The notes beneath the pieces were generated by a model. That model was not told the DNA's origin. It saw only the letters and a program-made list of their open reading frames with translations, and searched no databases. A DNA stretch of 64,000 nt from Siphonodentalium dalli (taxonomy: Eukaryota > Mollusca > Scaphopoda > Gadilida > Siphonodentaliidae), in contig CP136066.1 of the NCBI GenBank assembly GCA_032622095.1, forward strand, positions 102,387,319 through 102,451,318. The letters are read 5' to 3'. Below, piece by piece: positions 48,501 to 60,500 of this stretch. A program made the translations under genes and the position numbers. The stretch's first letter is position 1. Every line of letters starts with the position of its first letter.

Positions 48501-51500
48501 AAATATGACTCCTGTACTTTTATTATGCCCCCGACTTAAAGTCGGCGGGTATATAGTCGACGTCTCCGTCCGTATGTACGTACGTACGTCCGTCCGTCCG
48601 TACAAACATTTTGCATGGGGGAACAGCTACATGCATAGCGCTGGTTTCGTCAACCCATTTTCACCAGAGTTATGGCCCTTTTTTTACTTAGAAAATTCAA
48701 TTTTGTCTGTCCGTACAAACATTTTGCATTATTGTTCAGCAACCGCTGGGCAGATTTAGCTGATATTTGGTACGGTGATAGAGCAGCAAGGGGGAACAGT
48801 TACATGCATAGCGTGGGTTTCGTCCACCAATTTTCACCAGAGTTATGGCCCTTTTTTTACTTAGAAAATTCAATTTTTCTCTTGTTTTTTTGGTTTCCAG
48901 ATTATAGTGTGAGCTTTGGTGGTACGATTGCAAATCCCGTATTATTGTGGATCAGTTATATGATAATACATGTCAAGTGCGAATATGGGTATGATCTGAT
49001 GATTTTTGCCAGAGTTATGGCCCTTTTTTCAACTTAGAAATCCGTATGTACGTCCGTCCGTACAAACATTTTGCATTATTGTTCAGCAACCGCTTGGCAG
49101 ATTTAGCTGTTATTTGGTATGGTGATAGAGCAGCATGGGGGAACAGCTACATGCATAGCGCAGGTTTCGTCCACCCATTTTCACCAGAGTTATGGCCCTT
49201 TTTTTACTTAGAAAATTCAATTTTGTCCGTACGTACAAACATTTTGCATTATTGTTCAGCAACCGCTGGGCAGATTTAGCTGATATTTGGTATGGTGATA
49301 GAGCAGCATGGGGGAACAGCTACATGCATAGCGCGGGTTTCGTCCACCCATTTTCACCAGAGTTATGGCCCTTTTTTTACTTAGAAAATTCAATTTTGTC
49401 CGTACAAACATTTTGCATTATTGTTCTGCAACCGCTGGGCAGATTTAGCTGATATTTGGTATGGTGATACCGTCCATGCTTAATCCGAATTGCTACGGTC
49501 GGGGGCAAATGCCACGCGACAGTGTACCTCTTGTTATCTGTCTTCTTATTTTTTCCTGGAAACCCCTCCGGATTAATAATAGACCCTTCCAATGTATACT
49601 TTTATAATAGATTTGGAGAATTCATCTCATAAAGAAAAGGCTAATACTTCATTCCAGACTGTTCCACGTTCTGAAGGATTTTCTGGGGGTTGTCAATGAA
49701 TCAACTGTGGTGGCAAATGTTTTGCTGATATATGAGATTCTGGATGAAGCTGTGGTAAGTTCTCCATCAACAATCAAAATGTTATTTATCATGTACGCTT
49801 TCAGTGAATTAATTAAATTGATTCTAACATATTCAAGACCTAAAACTATCTAAACCTTTTCCAAATTAAAGGGAGACTGTGTCTAAATTTTCAGTATTTA
49901 ATCAAATTGTTTAATCTGAAGTATCCACTCAAACTTTTAAAATACGCCTTGTGTGAGTATTGATGGAAAGGATATTGCTTTGCAAGAAAATGGGTTTGTA
50001 TATCAAAATGTATCAACTTTCACTTTGATTTGAGTACGATATTTGAATAACTCAATGATACCAGTTTACAGATGAAGCAAAAAAACGGAATACGATAGCC
50101 AATGAGATCTTCTGATTCTTCTCATACTAATTCCAGACGATTGCATCAAATAAAATGTTAGATTTATGTCACCATGCACATCCAGGAATTAATAGATTTT
50201 TTATAAATCATCAGAGGATGCCTTGAATTTGATGTCATATACTTCATGATTGCTTTTTCATGGCATGTGCTACTTTCTAATTGTCCCAATCCACCATCCG
50301 TTACATAATTATGGTTACGTTGCAATACCTGATTGAAACTTCTAATATATCGTAATCAAGTTTATGGCTCAAATCATTAACTCTATTTAGTATAATTTTC
50401 ATGTTTTATACCTGCGGTTCTTTTGAGTATGTGTTTGTATTCAGCATCCATCCTTGATTCAAATTCATTCATTTGTATCATATTTTCTGTTGAATGAAGT
50501 GGAAGGCGTCTAATAAATGGTCGGATTCGGGTACAGCACCACTTTAAGGATATAGGATTGTATTTGATGAGAGCATGCTACTAGTTGGGAGACCTTTGGA
50601 AGCTTAGCTCACAGTGTACCACAATCAGCAAATAAAATTATCTTCGTTTATCATTTCCTGTTGCTAAGCTGTTGGTGTTATTAGTGGCAGATACATAGGT
50701 GATATAGGCATTACTCTGTGGCTTGTGTAGGGGAATATATCTGAGAGGAAATTTGGGCGAGGGGAAAAGGATCCTAAAAAAAACCACGGGGAGCTTGTAG
50801 AAAAAATATTTTTTAAATATACCTTACATATACACCTAAGGGGATGACAATATTCGGTACGGAATAGCATGGTACAACCGGCACCATTGAATTTCTAACT
50901 CACTGCAATGATTATGGCCTGGTAAATGGTATAGTCGCTTATATTTCTTCTTTCAAAAGTGCTAGAATCCCCCTTGCCATGTACAATGCAGTTGTATATA
51001 TAGAATATAGAATGTCAATATAAACCTTTTGAATTGAATTGATAGAATTGTTTTGCGGCGAACCATCGACATGACCTCGATTCGACATTAATCGTAGGAA
51101 AATATGACCCTATTTCTGATTGGTCGATATTTATGGAAAGTTAATAGCACTTGGAAATTCCCAAACCTGATACAATTTATAGTCACACAAACGCAACCAC
51201 TTGTACACATTCTGAACTTCTGAAGCGATGAAAAATGCCCAAAAACTTCACCTTAAAGAAAACTTCCACAGTGTTATGGTAAATAGAGTAGCCTTCTTTA
51301 CTATACATTTACTATTACATAAGAAATGTACCACATTATGTTGATATCCTTGGCTAACTCAGGTAAAATTGCGGGAATTTGTTTGGAATTCATGAAAAAT
51401 ATGGAAGTCAAACGTGTAGAACGTACAGACCATCGGTGTGCATGCTTTGGGACATTTATAGATCGGTTTGTTATAAAGATGGAACTATTAAACTGCTGAA

Positions 51501-54500
51501 GTTGTCATTCTAATAATACCTTAGGCTACCAGTAATATAAATATGTTATATATATTATATATCGTCCAATGAGAAAGAGGGTCACATTTGCTCCCGATTA
51601 GTAGCTACAGAGGTCATGTCGATGGTTTGCCACAAAGCAATTTTATCACTTCAAAGTATACAAAAGGTGTTTATGGACATTCCACTGCTATTGACAGTGC
51701 AGGGAGCTTTTTTATCACTTTTGTAAGAAAAATAAAAGTGACAATGTCGTTTACGCAGCCATAATCGCTGCAGTAAGTTAGAAATTGAACGATTTTACGG
51801 AATTGGTTACCAGCGATTGTCTGCCCTTTACTAGTACTATATATTTATTTTATGTAAACATTGTTTTCTACAAAGGTCCCTGTGAAAAAAAAAGGTCCCA
51901 CAATATTCAGATAATAAGTTCAACAAACAGCCATAGGCCATTTGTTCAACTTATGATCTGAATATTTCACACCAATGCATGATTAGGAATCTTCTACACT
52001 TATATTGTCTGCTTTCCTGTTTGTCGTCTGCTCATATTTCCCAAAAATTCCTCCAAATGAATAATGGACCATTTCAATGTATGCTTTTATAAGTGACGGG
52101 AAATTACATCTAGTAAAGAAAGGGTTGAATTATTAATGACATTGAATTGACGTGGTATATACACCCCTGTTCACCTTCTCCAGGATTACGGACATATACA
52201 GTTGATGTCAACAGAGAGAATCAAACCCTTTATCCAATCACAGCCTATTGTGCAGGGTGCTGACAAATCGACAGTTGATGAAATAACTTCTAGATTGGTG
52301 AGTATGTGTGAGTTGATACCTATCACAGGTTTGCCCACCAACACTGTGGATGTTCAAATGGCTCAAAATTCCTAATAGATAGTATTTATTAGTCTGAGAT
52401 TCTACATTTTCAATGCAATTTTTGTTAAAAATAGACACCAGCAACCATTTTGAATTTAACACTTGAATCTTATAGCACACCCTGCAGTCATATTATTTTC
52501 AATTTACAGGAATGTTTTAAGATAATCTCTTGATGGGAGATATCAAATTTGAATGATTTTCGATCAAAAACATGGCTTCCAGCAGCCATCTTGGTTTTTA
52601 CTCTTTACATGACTAAATCCTTTGATACGCCCTACAACACACAACATCCGATTAATCCCAAACTTCGTATGGATATTCAGAGTCCGGCTGACCTTTGGAT
52701 GAGAGCTATCAAATTTGAACGAATTTCTATCAAAAACATGGCCGACGGCAGCCATCTTGGATTTTACTCTTTGCATGACTACATTCTTTGGCCCTACAAC
52801 CAACATTTTTTATTTGATTTATCCCAAACTTCATTTGAATCTTCGGGTGTCCTCCAGATGGGAGCTATCAAATTTTTCCCAATTTTATTGAACATCGTGG
52901 CATCTTGGATTTGTTATATACATTGGCACACCCTGCAGCCCACATTTATTGAACAAATGTTTTTAAAAATGTACAGGCATGTTTAGGATCACTTTTAGTA
53001 GGAAGCTAACATATTTGAACAATTTTCAATAAAAAATGTGACCGCCAGCAGCCATCTTGGATTTTACTCTTTGCATGGCTAAATCCTTTGGTAACCCTAC
53101 AGTCGACAGTTTTCATCTGATTCACACTAAACTCCATACGAATCGTTGGTGTGACCTCTAGATGGCAATTTTTCCTAATTTTGTTTTAAAAACATGGCAG
53201 TCAGTGTCCATCTTGGATTTCACATCTGAATTCATCAGCACACCCTGCAGCCCATATATATCGGAGAAATGTTTTGAAAATTTACAGGCATGTTTAGGAT
53301 CACTTCTAGCTGCTGTACCCATCCGTGCATTTCCATCATCACTTTTGTCCAATTCGAAATTTATCAGTTATTTTTGTGCTTGTCTCATTAAATATTTGCT
53401 GCAGTTTAGGTTTTCTCAATGTTCCAATATTTTGGTTTTTCAATTTGGCAAAGTTCCTGGAAAATGGCCAAAAAAAGTTAGAAATGTCAAAACATTGGCC
53501 AAAAGAATTCTCCGGCCAGTGTGAACCCTGAGATTTAATGATTTAACTTAATTGTTTCCAGTTTGGTATTGATATTAAATCTGCTCCGAGCACAGCTGCG
53601 AACAGACCTGTGATACAGACAGTGGCTAATGTCGTAAGTGAATCGATATATATATCTATCAGTTGATAATTCTGTGATTCTTCATTAATGAACCCTGCAA
53701 CTTATACCCCCCAAAGCTATTTGCAAAAACTGTGCTAATAAGCATAAACAATTGAAAATGGATAACATATAGGGCTGGACTGCAGACAAGACCGGACCGC
53801 CACCATTGGACATCTTTGTACTGGTCCACCCATTGCGGTTCAGTACTGTACCGGTTCGCGAACTTTAATACATAGATGTATCCCTAGCTTAGTAGGTACT
53901 GGCCCTACTGGGGTTAACAGGTATGGAACTCCGAAGTTCCAATCGCCAGTCATTGCTCATTGTTGCAAATATCTGTCTGATTACCTTGTGTCATATCACA
54001 TGAATAGCAGCTTGTGAAGTTGTGAGATACATTCTTTGGTGTCGGTGACATCAAACGACAGTGGGTACTGCCTGTGTCTTTTGATTCCGCCGTCTTCAGA
54101 TAATGCCCTGATCAGCATGACGTCATGCTTGAGTTAGTGACTATGCACTATTACCACAGAAACACGTATACCAAAGTAAGATTTAACACATTTCCCTCCA
54201 TTTATGGTATTTTATAATGATTGGACTGGTCCGGACCAGTCCAGGCAAGAATACCAGACCACCGTGAGCTGGACTGAACTGGACTGGACTGCCTGTGCAT
54301 TGGACCAGACCCCCACTCACTTCATTATTTTATATTATTATATATATCAGATTTATGGAGGTGCAGACTCAGTATGAGCGTTCGTTGCTTCATATGTGCT
54401 TCCTTCAGTGAGCGTGAATAAATTCCCATTTCTTATCTGCCTATTAGCCTCCTGCTGATGTCGCTGTTGGCACAAGGCGAGAATATATAATAAAACTCCT

Positions 54501-57500
54501 GCGGCCTCAGTCAATAGTCCTGCTTCCTGTTCAAATGACACCATCTCTGGAAAATTGTTCTCACTATTCCACCCCAAGGCAGTTAATAGGTGTTTATTAT
54601 TTTCTTGATAGAGAGAATATGTTAGTACAGTAATGCCCTAAATAATCAACTCCTTAACCACAGCAGAATTATGGGTATTTTTTCAGGATTTATTCGAAAA
54701 AATATGGCTTGTTGCCATTCATTGGAAAGCTCTCAGTGAGATCTTTCCGATGAATGGCAACAAGCCATAATTCTGACTAAATCCTGAAAAATCACCCATA
54801 ATTCTGCTGTGGTCTTTATAGAGATAATATGTTAATGTATTTATAGAGATAATAGGAAACATAGATTTCAAACATGACACTTTCTATACTAAATACTCAT
54901 TGACCATAGGTCGTTTGTTTAACTTATTATCTGAAGATTTCCCACAAGTGAATATGAATCGTTCTGCACTTGTATTATTTTTTCACAATTCTGTTATCTG
55001 CTATTTTTTCTGGACACCCCTCAATATGAATGATAGCCTATGCCAATGTGTACTTTTATAACTGAATGGGAGAATCCATTTAGTATAGAAAGGATTAAGC
55101 ATGTAGTTATTATTAATGAAGAAACCTTTGTTTTTATTTGCAGGATAGCAGACGGAATGAACTATTTGTTGATGTGATTGAACATCTTATGGCTGTTATC
55201 AATTCAAATGTAAGTTCATCACTATATACTGAGCCCAACCCACTATGCGGGATAGCATCACTAAATTCACCCTCTGGGGACCTCATTCTGCAAATGACAG
55301 GCAAATTAAACTCAGACTTGAGTGCCTCATATAATCTGATATACATATAATTTCACCTGTCTTTTTCTCTTCTCATTTTACACAATTCTGATTGGACAAG
55401 TTCTGAGAATGCCTTAATAGTTACTTGTTGCTTGTATTTCTTGATAAAGATGTAAGTGGTTGAGTCAACTGCATAAGAATTTGGGAAGGGTTAACATTGT
55501 GCGAGCTGATTGTCCCTGGGGCGGATTTACCTAAATTATTTACTGTAAGTCCTTGGTTGCCAATCATTATCAGTGAATTGAGAGTGTTTGATTGAAAATA
55601 AAAAGTTGTCGCTTCATTGCATTTTTTAATAATAAAATATGCCAAATTCACCCTCTGGAGACCTATTTTTGCATGGCCTCACCTGCTGTGGGAGACATAG
55701 ACCCAGATTGAAGTTCCCAAATGGTGAATATTGTGATGTACACCCTTTGGGAACCTCAATTATGCAATGTGTCATCGCTAATTTGGGGAGAAACTAAACT
55801 AAAAAAGAAATAGAATCTATGTGAAGAAGTTTCTATAGAAATTGGATAATAAATAAACTTTACAGAGAAGATGAGGCCTAAGCAGAATTAGGTCCCCAGA
55901 GTGTGAATTTAATGGTGCTATGTGGGATAGCGTCACAAAATTCACCCTCTGGGGACCTCATTCTGCAAATAACAGGCACACTAAACTCAGGCTTGTTAAT
56001 AGACTACTGCTGTTATCAAACTTCAAATTCAATTTTCCGTGGCATGATTTAATGTTTGATATTATAGCATCAAATTGCAGAAGGCCATTTCATCAGGCAG
56101 ATCCACGTCAAATTCATATAGTATCCCATCTGTATTTCCCAATTCAAAAAGTGATTTTAATGATATAATTGTACACTTTTCCTCTGATCACTTTCATTTT
56201 GTTAACGTTCAGATTACGTGAGCAGCCTTGAACTTCTTTTATCGTTTCTTAGGCAAAATCGGCTAACAAATCATTCGAACTGGATACTCATCAAATGGAA
56301 ATTCTGAATTTTTCTTTTGTGTTGCATATGTGGGTGTATAAAATTGTACGTGGCCAAACAACATACTTGGCATAATTTCACTTCATAATAATGCTCGATG
56401 AACTTTAAGCTCTAAAGATTTAAAAAGTACCACTTTTTTATGTAATTATATATTCAAATTGTGCAGGTTACTAGGGACAACGTCAACTGACATAAATTAT
56501 ATCTTGCTTTTTGGACCATATTCGTGTCCCCAACTCATTGCTATTGAAACAAATATTAAAAACAGGAAATGTTTTTTTTTGGGTTCCGAAATATCTACTG
56601 ATATAAACTATTAGGACATAGAAAGTTTTTAAAAAGTATCAAAAAACCAAAAGAAATATTTTGTTTTCTCTTCTGCTCTCAGGTTTGCTCACTCATAAAT
56701 GCATAGACACCATCAAAGAAACAAAGGAAACCCTCTGGAAAATGACACTTTTCCTATGAAAATGATAAGTTTTGTGTGATGGATAAATAAAATATGAGCC
56801 TTGCCCAATAGATCCACAAATCACCCCCACGGACATAAACAGTTTAAGCGATGGCACTAGCTACATATTCTATACATAAACAATGTGCTAGCTAGATGCC
56901 CATACCTTCTCTTTCAGAAAATATGTCTACAATTTGCTCTACTATTGTAGGAAGCTATCAGGCGCTTGGAGCTTACAGGTCAATTAAACATCAAAAACCA
57001 CTTACCTGGCCATCCTCAGGTCAAACTGTCGCTTCCTGAAGACCTGACCTTCAATTCTGGTACAGAAACCAAAGGTTGGTGACAATCATTCTTTTAAAAC
57101 TGACTCTGGTTTCTCTTCAATAAGATGCATGTATTTGTTTCTGTTAGAAATACCGGCTAAATTTTGAAGCTAAAGCTAATTATATATAAATATAAATTTT
57201 GCAGAAAAACAATCATGACATTCTGGGTAATTTTCAGTAAGTTATGCAGAAAAAATACCATGTTTTTGGTAAATTGCGGGGGAAAAATAATTACCGGTAT
57301 GTTTTTGGTAAATTGTGAAAATATCGGACATGAAGAATGTGAAAAATTATGTTTTGACGATTCTGCTTGTGTCTACTTAATCAAAGAATTGTGATGAAGA
57401 GGAGAATATCTTAGTACAATTTCAGATAATAAATGGTATACATCAACTTGGACCATTCTAAGAAATTAACCATAAGTCATTTGTTGAACTTATTACCTGA

Positions 57501-60500
57501 ACATTTCCCGCTAATGAATATGAATCCTTCAGCACTTGTATTATCTTTTTGTCTGACTGTTGTCTACTAAGTCATTCTGAACACCCCTCCAAATGAATAA
57601 TAGACCATTCTAATGTATACCTTTATAACTGGATGGGAGAATCCATTTAGTATACACAGGGTTAATTTTTACATCCTAATGAATGTTGAATGGATTATTG
57701 CCACAAGATGCCAAGTTGCACCCAAAAAAAAAGCTGTCCCAACAAATGAATGGGAATCTATAGTGTGTTTTAACCCTTCCATGATTAGAGCTTGCAGAAG
57801 TTTTTGAAAACCCTGTGCCAATGCATTCTGTTATATATGCGAGTCTCCCATATATAAGAGAATACATTGGCCTAACAATATTTCCCTTGTAATCCAGTGC
57901 TTTCTCTTATATATGCGAGGCCCCCTGTGGAGACTCATATATATAAGAGAATGCACTGGCACAGGATCTTTTATGCTGCACCAATGAAGCTCCCGTCATG
58001 AAAGGGTTAATCCCTGTTGTGGTTTTTATCATTCACAGCTTTCAGAAGCAATGTTCATCTTGAGGACTGCAAGTTCCACAAACTTGTCAATTTAGACAGA
58101 CTACAGTCTAATAAAACCATTTCGTTCAGTCCACCACCAGGGGAGGTAAGGTTATTCTGATAATACATATTTAACCCTTTCATGACGAGAGCTGCGATGG
58201 CGCAACATTAAAGACCCTGTGCCAATGCATTCTCTTATATATGCGAGTCAACCATAGGTCGCCTCATATTTTTAGAGATTGCATTGGCCTAACAATTTTT
58301 TATCATTTTTTATAAATTTTTCTTACATTCTTTAACAATTGTTATCAATTTTTATCATTTTTTCTAACATTCTTTATAATTTTTTATCATTATTTCTTAC
58401 ATTCTTTAACATTTTGTTATCATTTTTTAAATTTTTCTTACATTATAAAAAATAATATAAAATTTGTTAGGCCAATGCATTCTCTTATATATGCGAGGTG
58501 CCCTATGGGCGACTCGCATATATAAGAGAATGCATTGGCACAGGATTTTTGCAAAATTTCAGGGAGCTCCAGTCATGAAAGGGTTAATTACCAACTGGCA
58601 AGACATGGAAGACAGCGGGCTTCCTGTTGGACAGCAGCTGTTTCTATTTTTTTAAGCGAGCTATCTGTGTGTGGATGTCAAACATTTGTCTTTTTAATTC
58701 AAATATTGTGATAGTAAAGTCTTGATCACACACACACACTGTTATTCGTTTAGCTGACTGGATATCTGTTTAGCATAATACAGATTAAGTTTCGATTGAG
58801 ACTTTAGAGGGAGAAATGATACGATACATGTCAAAGCTTTATCATAATGCTATAGTTTTCACACACTTTCCCTGCTCGTTTCCACTGAAGTAAACCTTTA
58901 CTTGATTAACCTACTGTTGTATTAGCAATACACAATTTCCTGGAATGGGGCATTTTACTTCAAATCTCTGCTGAGTAATTATCATTGGCATAGCCCCATC
59001 AAGCATTTTTTAATTTCAACAGAAATTGTAGGTACGTCTGGTACTTAAAAGTGATTGAATTTTACTTCACTTCTCCAGGCCTGGAAACCCTTTAAAAAAC
59101 AGGGGTTTTGAGTAGGGTTCTTAAAAGTACGTGAATAATAGAATTCGGAAGTTCATTAGTTCCAAAATTGTTGTTTATAATTGAAACTAACAGTTTGTAT
59201 GAAAATGCCCTTTTTACAGTTAATTAATAATTGTTGTGTTAATTAAAAATATGCACGATGAAATAAATGAAACTCTGATGTAAAAAAAAAGTGGAAATGT
59301 ATGACTACAGCAATTTTATTACAGTCCTTCGAATTTGGAAAAAGTGGGTGCGCGATATATCGCTCGGAGCTTTTGGGATTTGCGCGCGCGTTTTTTGAGG
59401 GAGCACAATTCAAATTAACATCGATGAAATGATTACTGAATAAAGACAAACACAAGTATATTGATACACACGTATAATTCCAAGTGTGGCAACAGAAACA
59501 GAAATAAAAACATATGTTTATATTGTACAATAGTCCACATGATAATAACATCAACAATTTGGCAATCCCGGTGAATCTGATCACGGTAATTAGTCGACTT
59601 CCTCGTCTGAGAGCGCATGCTCATCAGACTCGATTAAAGCTTCAAACTCGGAAGTGGAATCCGATTCGTTACCGCAGCAGATTCACCGGAATCAGATTGC
59701 CAGGGAGCAAATTATACTGCTGAAGGCAGGAGCTGGTGTTAGTACGAAAGGATGATACAGTTAAACCCTAATCTAGTAATCAAATGAATCGGCGAATCCC
59801 GCATGCCGAAACATCAAACGAGGCCGCCAAAGAATTTACACGCCTTTTGCGGGAATTCGCACGTGCAGCAGTTGTGACGAGGTGTCACCCCAATCATTGA
59901 GTGCGAAAGACGCCGCTTTGATCTTTGTTACCATGTTCGTAATCAACGTCATCACTGCTGAGAAAGATACATGGTGAATAATCTTGTCGGCGTTTAACCA
60001 TTGGTGTGTTGTTTGTTAAAATCTCGTTCACTGGTTGCAAATTCTGAGGCTCGCATTTGAAATTTTCGGCGTGCGCATTTAATAACTCGCTGGTTTTTAG
60101 ATCAGCGCGCGCCTCAAAATCGAAGGACTGTTATTAGCCTGATCTGTGTTGTAAGTTTTGTTCAGTGAGATCCTTATAAAGTCCTGGAAAAGTCCTTGAG
60201 TTTGATCATGATTAACTGGTTTAATTTAACCCTTTCATGATGGCTGGTGCACATTACAGATCATGTGCCTGTGCATTCTCTTATATATATGCGAGTCTAC
60301 CATAAGGAGACTCGCATATACAAATGTATAAGAGAATGCACTGGCTTACAAGGTCAAGGTAAATATTGTTAGGCAATGTATTCTCTTATATATGTGAGGC
60401 TCCCTTTGGGAGACTCGCATATATAAGAGAATGCATTGGCACAGGGTTTTCGCCATATTTCAGGGAGCTCCAGTCATGGAAGGGTTATTAAAGTGTATGA

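Noticed and set aside
48505-49592. Several overlapping frames of 70-120 codons with a recurring SYMHSAGFVHPFSPELWPFF peptide
   Set aside because: The peptide repeat comes from the 174-bp DNA units of a transposon; the frames have no shared start and shift between units.
52549-52986. Open frame of 145 codons on the plus strand
   Set aside because: It lies wholly in reverse-oriented family C tandem units (agccatcttgg words) and encodes only repeated sequence.
58046-58145. Acceptor at 58045 (tttcag) for the AP4M1 exon
   Set aside because: It gives phase 2, but the preceding exon ends in phase 1; the acceptor at 58038 restores the conserved frame.
59243-59584. Minus-strand frame of 113 codons, rich in Cys, Phe and Leu
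   Set aside because: It spans the left border of a Harbinger-like element (59322), so it mixes unrelated sequences.
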